A stretch of DNA of 16,715 nt from Propionibacteriaceae bacterium (GTDB lineage: Bacteria; Actinomycetota; Actinomycetes; Propionibacteriales; Propionibacteriaceae): assembly GCA_003153855.1 (NCBI GenBank), contig PMBM01000150.1, forward strand, positions 13,319 to 30,033, in the 5' to 3' direction. Positions 7,847-14,908 of this stretch are shown here, piece after piece. The first letter of the stretch is position 1, and every line of letters starts with the position of its first letter. The notes under the pieces were generated by a model. It did no database searches, was not told where the DNA came from, and saw nothing but the letters and a program-made list of their open reading frames with translations. The translations under genes and the position numbers were made by a program.

Positions 7847-7874
7847 TGTGGATGGGCGCCGGCTCTGTGGACAA
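7847..7874. promoter_or_regulatory. Two DnaA-box-like 9-mers
   Basis: TGTGGACAA (7866-7874) is the exact complement of TTGTCCACA, the strong actinobacterial DnaA box. TGTGGATGG (7847-7855) lies 19 bp before it in the same orientation and shares 7 of 9 bases with the TTATCCACA form. They sit in the 82-bp gap between the antiporter stop and the AbiEi-like start. This is no origin: there are only two boxes and no AT-rich element. A role in DnaA titration or local control is possible. Confidence 0.35.
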
Positions 7875-7878
7875 CCGC

Positions 7879-9615
7879 TCAGTGGCGAAGCTCGATGCCG
7901 ATCTGCTCGGCGTCCAGCTGGGTCAGGGCGGCGTCGAGCATGGCCGTGGGGTACGTACCGCTTTCGCGCAGGAGGAGCAGCTCGTCGCGCTCGGCGGAGA
8001 TGAGGTCGAGGCGAAGGATGCGGAACTGCTCCATCTTCACGCGTTGTACGGCGCTCCCGTACGGGTCGTCCTCGGGCTGGGTGCGCTGCGTCAGCCGTTC
8101 CCGGATGGTGTCCGCAATCTTGTTCGGGTACGCCTCGAGCCGGGTCATCGCCGCGTCCTTCAGCTCGTTCTGCAGGGAGATCCACTGTGCCTCGTCGCCG
8201 GCGCTGTCACGGTCGGTGAGACCGAGCCGTGCCGCGACCCACGAGAGTGTCGAGCCTTGGAGGAGCAGGGTTCCGACAGCGACGAGGGTCGCGACGAGGA
8301 CCACGAGCGAGCGCTCCGGGGTGTTCTCGGGGAGAGTCTGCGCGGCGGCCACGGTGACGGCTCCACGCATGCCGGCCCAGACGAGGATCACGCCGTCCCG
8401 CCACCCGAACTGCTCAGCCGCGAGGTAGTCGAGGTCGGCGATCCGGCCGTTCACCGCCCTGCGCCAGCGCGTGAGCTGGGTCTGGGTCTTCTCGTCCGTG
8501 TTCGGCGGTCGCCTCTTGAGAACGCGACGGGCGTTGCGCTCCGGGTTCCCCAGCTCCGGGACGACGCCGTGGTCCAGCTGGTCGGACATCTCGGCGAGCT
8601 TCTCCCTCACCGCGGGCTGGCGACGGTTCCTCCGGGCCAGGGCCCACACCGAACCCGCCACGAAGGCGGCACGGATCGCGACCACGATGGTCGCGGCGAT
8701 CGCGCCGATGCCGAGGGCCGCAGCGATACTCCCGCCACTGCCCGTGAGGTCCTTCGCGAGAGCGGGCAGCTCGAGACCGATCAGGAGGAAGACGCTGCTC
8801 TCGAGAAGGAGCTCGATCGTGCGCCACACCGTACGTTCGGTGATCCTGTCCCTGGCCCCGATCTTGTGAGGAGCGCCGTAGCCCGTGACGACTCCCGCCG
8901 CGACCGCGGCCACCAACCCGGAGGCACCCAGGCGCTCGGCCGGGATGTACGCGACGAACGGGACCACCAGCGACAGCGCGACACCGGCGTTCGTGTCGGT
9001 GATCTTGGACCGTACGAGCAGGTTGAGCTTGCCCACGCCGAAGCCGATCGCCACCGCCGCCACGACGGCCCAGATGAACTGCCCGCCCACCTGCCACAGC
9101 GAGATCCCCACGCCGACCGCCGCGACAGCTGACCGGAGCAGCACGAGAGCCGACGCGTCGTTGAGCATGCTCTCGCCGTCGAGGATGGTGACGAGGCGCG
9201 GCGGGACCCCCGCCTTGCGGACGATGCTCGTCGCCACGGCATCCGTGGGGCTGATCACGGCGCCGAGGGCGATGCCGACACCCAGCGGCAGTCCAGGGAT
9301 GAGGACGGTGGCGACGATTCCGACCACGACCGCCGACACGACCACGAGGACGACCGAGAACAAGGAGATGATCCGGAAGTCCCGGCGAACCTCCATGACC
9401 GGGGCGCTCACCGCTGCCGAGTAGAGCAGCGGCGGAAGGATGCCCGACAGGATCCACTCCGGCGGTACGGTCACGGCCCCGACGAACGGCGTAAGGCTCG
9501 CCACGAAACCCAGCACGACGAGGAGCAACGGGGCTGCGACACCCACGCGTGGCGCGAGCGCCGTCGCCGCGACGACGAGTACGACAGCGGCGATCGCCAC
9601 GATTCCCAGGGTCAT
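7879..9615 (-). CDS. CPA1-family Na+/H+ antiporter
   Basis: This 578-residue integral membrane protein would exchange Na+ (or K+) for H+ and so serve pH and salt homeostasis. About 12 hydrophobic segments lie between residues 2 and 465. Family motifs are ISPTDAVATS (121-130) and LDGESMLNDASALVL (145-159) with the ion-binding N152-D153 pair of electroneutral CPA1 exchangers. WAGMRGAVTVAAAQTLP (413-429) is also present. A long hydrophilic loop (about 327-405, Arg/Pro/Gln-rich) splits the membrane domain. Residues 470-578 form a charged helical cytoplasmic tail. ATG 9615 has an excellent AGGAGGT at 9622-9628, six bases upstream. It is divergent from the PTS operon, sharing a 188-bp upstream region. 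The ion specificity is not readable from sequence. Confidence 0.9.
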   Translation of the reverse strand: MTLGIVAIAAVVLVVAATALAPRVGVAAPLLLVVLGFVASLTPFVGAVTVPPEWILSGILPPLLYSAAVSAPVMEVRRDFRIISLFSVVLVVVSAVVVGIVATVLIPGLPLGVGIALGAVISPTDAVATSIVRKAGVPPRLVTILDGESMLNDASALVLLRSAVAAVGVGISLWQVGGQFIWAVVAAVAIGFGVGKLNLLVRSKITDTNAGVALSLVVPFVAYIPAERLGASGLVAAVAAGVVTGYGAPHKIGARDRITERTVWRTIELLLESSVFLLIGLELPALAKDLTGSGGSIAAALGIGAIAATIVVAIRAAFVAGSVWALARRNRRQPAVREKLAEMSDQLDHGVVPELGNPERNARRVLKRRPPNTDEKTQTQLTRWRRAVNGRIADLDYLAAEQFGWRDGVILVWAGMRGAVTVAAAQTLPENTPERSLVVLVATLVAVGTLLLQGSTLSWVAARLGLTDRDSAGDEAQWISLQNELKDAAMTRLEAYPNKIADTIRERLTQRTQPEDDPYGSAVQRVKMEQFRILRLDLISAERDELLLLRESGTYPTAMLDAALTQLDAEQIGIELRH

Positions 9616-9695
9616 CGACTCACCTCCTGCTGGACGTGCATCACATCACGATCAGGGCGAGCGGTGGCAGATGTGCGTCCACTGTGTACGTTTCG

Positions 9696-9746
9696 ATGCC
9701 CGAATTTGTGGTTTTGGCTTGACGAATGCCCGAATGTGTTGTTTTG
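9696..9746 (+). promoter_or_regulatory. Tandem operator-like direct repeats upstream of mtlA
   Basis: Two 21-bp copies (9696-9716 and 9726-9746) agree at 19 positions, sharing ATGCCCGAAT, TGT and GTTTTG, and start exactly 30 bp apart. Thirty bp is close to three helical turns, as expected for a repressor binding one DNA face. Copy 2 lies across the spacer and -10 of the predicted mtlA promoter. The DeoR-family protein encoded nearby is the obvious candidate ligand, but the link is inferred. The region 9616-9695 holds the antiporter ribosome binding site and nothing else I recognise. Confidence 0.6.
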
Positions 9747-9747
9747 T
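9719..9747 (+). promoter_or_regulatory. Candidate promoter of the mtlA-mtlF-dehydrogenase-ptsH operon
   Basis: TTGACG (9719-9724) is one base from the consensus -35. At a 17-bp spacing lies TTTTGT (9742-9747), a weak -10. A transcript from here would have a leader of about 50 nt before ATG 9804, which has AAAGGG at 9793-9798. Overlap with operator copy 2 fits repression. The poor -10 keeps confidence modest. Confidence 0.4.
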
Positions 9748-9803
9748 TGGCCACATAGGCCGTAGACGGCTCTCGTGACACCGCAGTTCGAGAAAGGGTC
9801 TCC

Positions 9804-11294
9804 ATGTCAGCTGTACTACCCGACGCTCGCGTCAACAAGAACCTTGAGGGCCCGGGCGTACGCGCCAGAGTCCAGAAGTTCGGCGGATACCTCGCCGGCA
9901 TGATCATGCCCAACATCGGCGCCTTCATCGCCTGGGGCCTCATCACCGCTCTGTTCATCCCGACCGGCTGGTGGCCGAACGCTACCTTGGCGGCGTTGGT
10001 CAGCCCGATCATCACCTACCTTCTCCCGGTCCTGATCGGCTACACCGGTGGCCGGATGGTCCACGGTCAGCGCGGTGCCGTCATCGGGGCGATCGCGACC
10101 ATGGGCGTCATTGTCGGCACCGATGTGCCGATGTTCCTGGGTGCCATGATCATCGGCCCGCTGTCCGCGTGGTTGCTCAAGAAGCTCGACAAGGCGATCG
10201 AGGGCAAGGTCCCGACCGGTTTCGAGATGCTCATCGACAACTTCTCCCTGGGCATCCTCGGCGGCGGTATGGCGATCCTCGGACGCCTCGGCATCGGCCC
10301 CGTGGTCGAGGTCCTCGTGAAATGGCTCGGCAGCGGCGTCCAGGCACTGGTCAACGCCCACCTGCTCCCGCTGGCGTCGATCTTCGTGGAGCCCGCGAAG
10401 GTCCTCTTCCTCAACAACGCCATCAACCACGGCGTGCTCTCCCCGCTAGGTGCCGCTCAGGCCACGGCGGCCGGCAAGTCGATCCTCTTCATGGTCGAGT
10501 CGAACCCCGGCCCTGGTCTTGGCCTGCTCCTGGCGTTCATGTTCTTCGGTCCGATCGCGCTCCGGCCCTCGGCTCCCGGCGCGATCATCATCCAGTTCCT
10601 GGGTGGCATCCACGAGATCTACTTCCCGTACGTGCTCATGAAGCCCAAGATGATCCTCGCGGTCATCGCCGGCGGCATGTCCGGCCTGTTCGTCGGCTCG
10701 CTCCTCGGCGCAGGTCTCGTCGCACCTGCCTCCCCTGGCTCGATCATCGCCTACTTCGCGGTGACCCCCAAGGATGGCTACCTCCCGATGCTGGCCGACG
10801 TCGTGGTCGCCACTGCGGTCTCGTTCGCTGTCGCCTCCGCCCTCTTCGGGTTCGGGCGTGGCGCCAAGGCTGAGGCGGAAGCCGAAGCAGCGGCTGCTGA
10901 GGCAAACCCCGAGGCTCCCACCGTCGCGTGGACCCCTCCGGGCGCCGGCACCTCGTCGGTCGCGACGGCCACCGCCACCGCCACCCGTACGATCAACGGT
11001 CGCGACGTGAAGCGGCTCGTGATCGCGTGTGACGCAGGGATGGGCAGCTCGGTCATGGTCGCCTCGGCGATGAAGAAGAAGCTGGCTTCCGCCGGCGTCG
11101 AGGTCACCCACACACCGGTCAACGGCATCCCGGCCGACGCGCAGCTCATCCTGTGCCACTCCGGACTGCTCGACCGTGCCCAGGCCATCGCTCCGAGGAA
11201 CGCGGTGATCATCCCGTTCGACCAGTACATGGGCGACCCGGCCTTCACGCGGGTCGAGAACGCGATCAAGAACGGAGAGACCCTTGAGTCCTGA
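9804..11294 (+). CDS. mtlA: PTS mannitol-type permease, EIICB
   Basis: This 496-residue permease would import and phosphorylate a hexitol, with mannitol the family's typical substrate. The EIIC membrane domain (about 25-350) carries FLNNAINHGVLSPLG (202-216) and GGIHEIYFPYVLM (267-279), both hallmark MtlA sequences, with E271 in the GIHEI substrate motif. An Ala/Glu then Thr/Ala-rich linker (about 354-397) leads to the EIIB domain (about 401-496), which has IACDAGMGSSVMVAS with the phosphorylated Cys409. EIIA is not fused but encoded by the next gene, as in many Gram-positives. The 3' end overlaps mtlF by 11 nt. ATG 9804 has AAAGGG five bases upstream. The family is certain; the substrate is less so, because no MtlD-type dehydrogenase is linked. 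Confidence 0.95.
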   Translation: MSAVLPDARVNKNLEGPGVRARVQKFGGYLAGMIMPNIGAFIAWGLITALFIPTGWWPNATLAALVSPIITYLLPVLIGYTGGRMVHGQRGAVIGAIATMGVIVGTDVPMFLGAMIIGPLSAWLLKKLDKAIEGKVPTGFEMLIDNFSLGILGGGMAILGRLGIGPVVEVLVKWLGSGVQALVNAHLLPLASIFVEPAKVLFLNNAINHGVLSPLGAAQATAAGKSILFMVESNPGPGLGLLLAFMFFGPIALRPSAPGAIIIQFLGGIHEIYFPYVLMKPKMILAVIAGGMSGLFVGSLLGAGLVAPASPGSIIAYFAVTPKDGYLPMLADVVVATAVSFAVASALFGFGRGAKAEAEAEAAAAEANPEAPTVAWTPPGAGTSSVATATATATRTINGRDVKRLVIACDAGMGSSVMVASAMKKKLASAGVEVTHTPVNGIPADAQLILCHSGLLDRAQAIAPRNAVIIPFDQYMGDPAFTRVENAIKNGETLES

Positions 11295-11727
11295 GCCGAT
11301 CCTCGCTCCGCAATCGGTTCGGCTCGGCCTGCCACCGACGTCGAAGGAGGATGCGATCCGCCTATGCGGACAGATCCTCGTCGACGCCGGGGCGGCGGCC
11401 CCCGCCTACATCGACGGCATGCTGGCCCGTGAACAGCAGATCTCGACGTTCCTCGGTGAGGGCGTCGCGATCCCCCACGGCACCAACGAGTCCCGGGAGC
11501 ACATCGTCCGGGCCGCGCTGGGGTTCGTACAGTTCCCGGGCGGCATCGACTGGGGCAGCGGCAAGACGGCGTACGTGCTCATCCCGATCGCTTCGGCGAC
11601 CGACGAGCACGTGAGCATCCTCGCCGCCCTGGCCGAGGTGCTCATGGACTCGGACTCGGCCGAGCGTCTGCGGACGACCTCGTCGGTCGACGAGGTCCTG
11701 ACTCTGCTCGCCCCCTCGGAGGACTGA
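11284..11727 (+). CDS. mtlF: PTS EIIA component, mannitol/fructose type
   Basis: This 147-residue cytoplasmic EIIA domain carries phosphate from HPr to the EIIB cysteine of MtlA. The active histidine is H65 in GEGVAIPHGTNESREHIV, the typical EIIA-Mtl/Fru motif. AYIDGMLAREQQISTFLGEG before it is equally characteristic. The start is a TTG at 11284 inside the last codons of mtlA. GGAG at 11274-11277 precedes it by 6 nt, and no ATG or GTG in frame is better placed. The weak start with overlap suggests translational coupling that keeps EIIA in proportion to EIICB. The stop TGA directly abuts the ATG of the dehydrogenase gene. Confidence 0.94.
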   Translation: MSPEPILAPQSVRLGLPPTSKEDAIRLCGQILVDAGAAAPAYIDGMLAREQQISTFLGEGVAIPHGTNESREHIVRAALGFVQFPGGIDWGSGKTAYVLIPIASATDEHVSILAALAEVLMDSDSAERLRTTSSVDEVLTLLAPSED

Positions 11728-12774
11728 ATGAAGGTACTGCGCTTCTACGCGCCCGGTGACGTACGGGTCGAGGAGGCTCCGGTCCCGCAGATCAACGCCG
11801 ACGAGGTGCTGCTGCGGGTCAAGAACTGCTCGACCTGCGGCACGGACGTGAAGATCTTCTTGGGTGGCCACCAGAACATCACCACCACGCCACGGGTGAT
11901 GGGCCACGAGGTCGCCGGCGAGGTGGCCGAGGTCGGTGCGAATGTCACCGGCTGGGCCATCGGGGACCGGGCGCAGGTCATCGCGGCGGTGCCGTGCGGC
12001 GACTGCTACGAGTGCCGCAAGGGCTGGATGGCGATCTGCGAGAACCAGACGTCGATCGGCTACCAGTACGACGGCGGCTTCGCCGAGTACATGGTCGTCC
12101 CGCGTCAGGTGCTGGCGGTGGACGGGCTGAACCGGATCCCCGACGGCGTGGGCTTCGACGAGGCCTCCGCAGCCGAGCCGTTCGCGTGCGCGATCAATGC
12201 GCAGGAGCAGCTCGGCATCGAGGCCGGCGACACGGTCGTCGTCTTCGGTGCGGGCCCCATCGGCTGCATCCACATCCGGATCGCCCGAGGCGTGCACCAG
12301 GCCGGGAAGATCATCCTCGTGGACGTCAACGCCGAGCGGCTCGCCATGTCCGCCGCCGCCGTACAGCCGGAGCACGTCATCGACGCGTCCACTGTCGACG
12401 TCGTCGAGGAGGTCATGAAGCTCACCGGTGGCAGAGGCGCGGACGTGGTGATCACCGCGACCGCGGCGAACGTCACGCAGGAGCAGGCCATCGCGATGGC
12501 CGCACGCAACGGCCGGATCTCGTTCTTCGGCGGCCTGCCGAAGACGAACCCGACGATCACGTGCGACTCGAACCTCGTCCACTACCGTCAGCTGCACATC
12601 CACGGTGCGAACGGCTCAGCGCCGTCGCACAACAAGAGGGCCCTCGAGTACATCGCGTCCGGTCTCGTACCGGTCAAGGACCTGATCACCGTCCACCTGC
12701 CCTTGGAGCGGGCCCTCGAGGCGTTCGACATCGTCGCCAAGGGCCAGGCCATCAAGGTCACCGTCGAACCCTGA
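11728..12774 (+). CDS. Zinc-dependent MDR-family polyol (or polyol-phosphate) dehydrogenase
   Basis: This is a 348-residue medium-chain NAD(P)-dependent dehydrogenase. Catalytic zinc ligands are C37 (CSTCGTD), H60-E61 (MGHEVAG) and E150. The structural zinc site is intact: C90, C93, C96 and C104. The Rossmann motif is GAGPIG (174-179), and D198 in ILVDVN suggests NAD preference. Relatives include sorbitol/iditol, galactitol-1-phosphate and arabitol-phosphate dehydrogenases. It sits between mtlF (zero spacing, GGAGG at 11718-11722) and ptsH, in the place normally taken by MtlD. The expected job is therefore oxidation of the phosphorylated polyol delivered by the PTS to a ketose phosphate. Substrate and position of oxidation cannot be decided from sequence. 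Confidence 0.85.
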   Translation: MKVLRFYAPGDVRVEEAPVPQINADEVLLRVKNCSTCGTDVKIFLGGHQNITTTPRVMGHEVAGEVAEVGANVTGWAIGDRAQVIAAVPCGDCYECRKGWMAICENQTSIGYQYDGGFAEYMVVPRQVLAVDGLNRIPDGVGFDEASAAEPFACAINAQEQLGIEAGDTVVVFGAGPIGCIHIRIARGVHQAGKIILVDVNAERLAMSAAAVQPEHVIDASTVDVVEEVMKLTGGRGADVVITATAANVTQEQAIAMAARNGRISFFGGLPKTNPTITCDSNLVHYRQLHIHGANGSAPSHNKRALEYIASGLVPVKDLITVHLPLERALEAFDIVAKGQAIKVTVEP

Positions 12775-12789
12775 GCACCAAGGAGAACC

Positions 12790-13047
12790 ATGGCAACCCG
12801 TGACGTCACCATCGCGTCCGCAGTCGGCCTGCACGCACGCCCCGCCGCCCTGTTCGTCCAGGCGGTCGAAGCCAGCGGCGCAGAGGTCACGCTCACCAAG
12901 GGCGACAAGACCGTCGACGCGGACAGCATCCTCGCCGTCATGACGCTCGGCGCCGGCCACGGCGACACCGTCACGTTGACGTCCGACGACGAAGCCGTAC
13001 TCGACTCGTTGGCGACCCTTCTGGCCACCGACCTCGACGCGTCATGA
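12790..13047 (+). CDS. ptsH: Phosphocarrier protein HPr
   Basis: This 85-residue HPr passes phosphate from enzyme I to EIIA proteins. The active site is H15 in SAVGLHARPAALFV. S46 is present in VDADSILAVMTLG, the position phosphorylated by HPr kinase in Firmicutes. As far as I know most actinobacteria lack that kinase, so S46 need not be regulatory. AAGGAG at 12780-12785 precedes the ATG, and the gene begins 15 bp after the dehydrogenase stop, so it closes the PTS operon. Enzyme I is not in the window. Having ptsH here means HPr is induced together with this sugar system, which may be its main client. Confidence 0.95.
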   Translation: MATRDVTIASAVGLHARPAALFVQAVEASGAEVTLTKGDKTVDADSILAVMTLGAGHGDTVTLTSDDEAVLDSLATLLATDLDAS

Positions 13048-13075
13048 TGCCCATCGCGTCGTAGGACGGAACAGA

Positions 13076-13117
13076 GCAGAGAGCCGCCAGGGGAACGACA
13101 CCCTCGCGGCTCTCTGC
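13076..13117. terminator. Strong bidirectional hairpin terminator
   Basis: A perfect 12-bp stem pairs 13076-13087 (GCAGAGAGCCGC) with 13106-13117. After one mismatch, four more pairs (AGGG/CCCT) leave an 8-nt loop. It begins 28 bp after the ptsH stop and ends 3 bp before the MBL gene's stop codon, so it can serve both convergent transcripts. No T-tract follows, as is usual for terminators in high-GC actinobacteria. Confidence 0.8.
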
Positions 13118-13120
13118 GCG

Positions 13121-13939
13121 TCACCAGGTCTCGTCGTCGTGCAGACCGTCGGTCCACGCCGCGTACCGCTCGGCGGAGAACCTGAGCACCGCCTTCGCGT
13201 CGGACGGCACCGCGTCCCCGAAGTTGTTGTACAGACGGTCGAAGTGGAGCCCGTCCAGCTGGCCGGCGATCCTGCGCACGACCGCGCCCGACAGTGGCAA
13301 CCGGTTGGGGAAGCTGCGGAGGAAGGTGACCGTACGGCGGTCGGGGTTGGGCGTCACGGCGTCGCCGGCGAGCAGCACGCCCGCGCCGGAGCTCCCGGTA
13401 CGCCACTCGGCCACCGTCTGGCCGCGGAAGTGCCCACCGACGCGGTGGAGCGTGATGTCCGGCCCCAGCTCGTACGACTCGTCGAAGAACGTCACGCGAT
13501 CTCGCCTGCGGCACCACTCCGCGTCGTGGGAGTTGATGACCACCGGAGCGTCCAGCGCCTCGGCCCAGTCCGTCTGGCAGCCGTACATGTGCGGGTGGCT
13601 CGCTGCCACCGCGCGTACGACTCCGAGGTCGCGGATGTGGTCGACCGCGGCTGCGTCGACGTAACCCAGCGGGTCGAAGACCACCACGCCGTCGCCGGTG
13701 TCGACGACCATCGTCTGCTGGCCGATGCCCACGCGTGGGTCCGCGGTGATCCCGTACAGCCCGGGCTCGACCTCGAACCATGACGTCGTGGTCCCCCTGG
13801 CCTCGAGCTCGGCGAGCGTGGTCCAGGCCTGCCCTGTCGCGGGAACCCATTGGCGCTCGTCGGAGCAGATCTCACAGGTCTCCGGTGGGGTCGGGGACTC
13901 GGCCGTCTCGACGGCGCACGTGGCACAGATCCAGTTCAT
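13121..13939 (-). CDS. MBL-fold metallo-hydrolase with N-terminal rubredoxin-like zinc ribbon
   Basis: This 272-residue protein is probably cytoplasmic. The N-terminus has CATC (5-8) and CEIC (22-25), a four-cysteine knuckle, followed by DERQWVPATGQAWTTL, typical of a recognised but uncharacterised MBL subgroup. In the MBL domain, SHPHMYG (114-120) keeps H115 and H117 but lacks the usual Asp-His of HxHxDH. H170 (GGHFRG) and D193 (LAGDAV) are present. It may therefore hold one metal or be catalytically altered. The substrate is unknown. ATG 13939 lies 6 nt after a TAGTCT box. The gene starts 21 bp after the fruK stop, so read-through from deoR-fruK is also likely. A role in sugar metabolism is not implied. 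Confidence 0.85.
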   Translation of the reverse strand: MNWICATCAVETAESPTPPETCEICSDERQWVPATGQAWTTLAELEARGTTTSWFEVEPGLYGITADPRVGIGQQTMVVDTGDGVVVFDPLGYVDAAAVDHIRDLGVVRAVAASHPHMYGCQTDWAEALDAPVVINSHDAEWCRRRDRVTFFDESYELGPDITLHRVGGHFRGQTVAEWRTGSSGAGVLLAGDAVTPNPDRRTVTFLRSFPNRLPLSGAVVRRIAGQLDGLHFDRLYNNFGDAVPSDAKAVLRFSAERYAAWTDGLHDDETW

Positions 13940-13945
13940 CCGCCG

Positions 13946-13951
13946 AGACTA
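13946..13951 (-). promoter_or_regulatory. Predicted -10 box of the MBL gene (leaderless)
   Basis: TAGTCT on the minus strand matches TANNNT and is separated by exactly 6 nt from ATG 13939. The intervening bases are CGGCGG with no Shine-Dalgarno sequence at a workable distance. The -35 region would lie within the end of the fruK gene, and none is obvious there. Confidence 0.42.
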
Positions 13952-13960
13952 CCCGCGGCG

Positions 13961-14908
13961 TCAGTCGTCCAGCAGGACCGCCGGATCCGGGTCGCGGTCC
14001 ACGACGACGGTGATGGCGGCGACCTCGGCGGCGGTCGGCATCTGGCTTCCCGGCCGGCTCACGGCTGCGGCGCCGAAGGCCACGGCTGTACGGAGGGCCT
14101 TCTCGGCGTCGAGCCCGGACGCGACCGCGTGCAGGTACCCGGCCAGGAAGGCGTCACCGGCACCGACGGTCGACAGCGGGTTCTCGACCCGCGCCTCCGC
14201 TCGTACGACCCGCTCGGAGTCGACGAGCAGCGCGCCGTCACGACCGAGGCTGACGAGTACGCAGCCGATCCCCGTCGCGACGAGTCCTTTGGCGGCCTCG
14301 ATCACCGCGCCCACCGTCGGCAGGTCGTGACCCACGGCCTCGGCGAGCTCGACCCGGTTCGGCTTGATGAGGTCGGGCCGGGCGGCGAGCGCCCGCGCCA
14401 TCGGCTCCCCCGAGGAGTCGACGGCCACCTTCACGCCGCCCTCGTGGCAGCGCTCGACGAGGTCGGCGTAGAAGTCGTCGTCGATCCCGGGAGGCAACGA
14501 ACCGCAGCACACCACCCATCCGGCTCCCGCGCTCGCGCCGGCGGTGGCGACGCGCAGCGCCTCGACCTCCGCGGCGCTGAAGCAGGGCCCCTGCTCGTTG
14601 ACCTTCGTCGTCGCTCCGTCAGGCTCGACGATCGCCACGTTGGCCCTGATGGCGCCGTCGATCGGTACGGGCACGACCTCGACGTCCTGCGCGCGGAGGA
14701 GGTCGAGCATCACGCCCCCGTAGACACCGCCGATCGGCAGGACGGCCCGCGTCGCTGTGCCGTTCTGCGCGAGGGCACGGCTCACGTTCAGACCCTTGCC
14801 GCCGGGATCCTCCCGCGACTCCGTCGCGCGCATCACCGTGCCGCGCTTGAGGACGGCGACCGCGATCGTACGGTCGAGGCTGGGGTTCGGGGTCAGCGTG
14901 ACGATCAT
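13961..14908 (-). CDS. fruK: PfkB-family kinase, 1-phosphofructokinase type
   Basis: This 315-residue sugar-phosphate kinase would phosphorylate fructose 1-phosphate to the 1,6-bisphosphate; related enzymes use tagatose 6-phosphate. It opens with the FruK-type MIVTLTPNPSLDRT. EDPGGKGLNVSRAL (33-46) is the sugar-binding signature, and TKVNEQGP (101-108) is also typical. TVGAGDAFLAGY (247-258) carries the catalytic base D252. The start ATG 14908 overlaps the deoR stop by 4 nt, and GAGGTGA at 14916-14922 precedes it. A longer frame to 15202 would run far into deoR and is rejected. Unusually, no fructose permease fruA adjoins it; the PTS in this window is of mannitol type. Exact substrate specificity is uncertain. 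Confidence 0.9.
   Translation of the reverse strand: MIVTLTPNPSLDRTIAVAVLKRGTVMRATESREDPGGKGLNVSRALAQNGTATRAVLPIGGVYGGVMLDLLRAQDVEVVPVPIDGAIRANVAIVEPDGATTKVNEQGPCFSAAEVEALRVATAGASAGAGWVVCCGSLPPGIDDDFYADLVERCHEGGVKVAVDSSGEPMARALAARPDLIKPNRVELAEAVGHDLPTVGAVIEAAKGLVATGIGCVLVSLGRDGALLVDSERVVRAEARVENPLSTVGAGDAFLAGYLHAVASGLDAEKALRTAVAFGAAAVSRPGSQMPTAAEVAAITVVVDRDPDPAVLLDD

Noticed and set aside
7852..9132. 426-codon plus-strand frame opposite the antiporter
   Set aside because: It is antisense to a protein with intact SPTD and ND motifs. The translation is an Arg/Asp/His-rich shadow without hydrophobic or conserved segments.
9696..9746. Possible CRISPR-like direct repeats
   Set aside because: There are only two imperfect copies with a 9-bp gap and no cas genes. 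An operator pair explains them better.
10968..10986. Short tandem repeat of a 6-base unit in mtlA
   Set aside because: About three ACCGCC units encode the Thr-Ala linker between EIIC and EIIB. This is too short and imperfect to suggest phase variation, since a 6-bp unit would not shift the frame.
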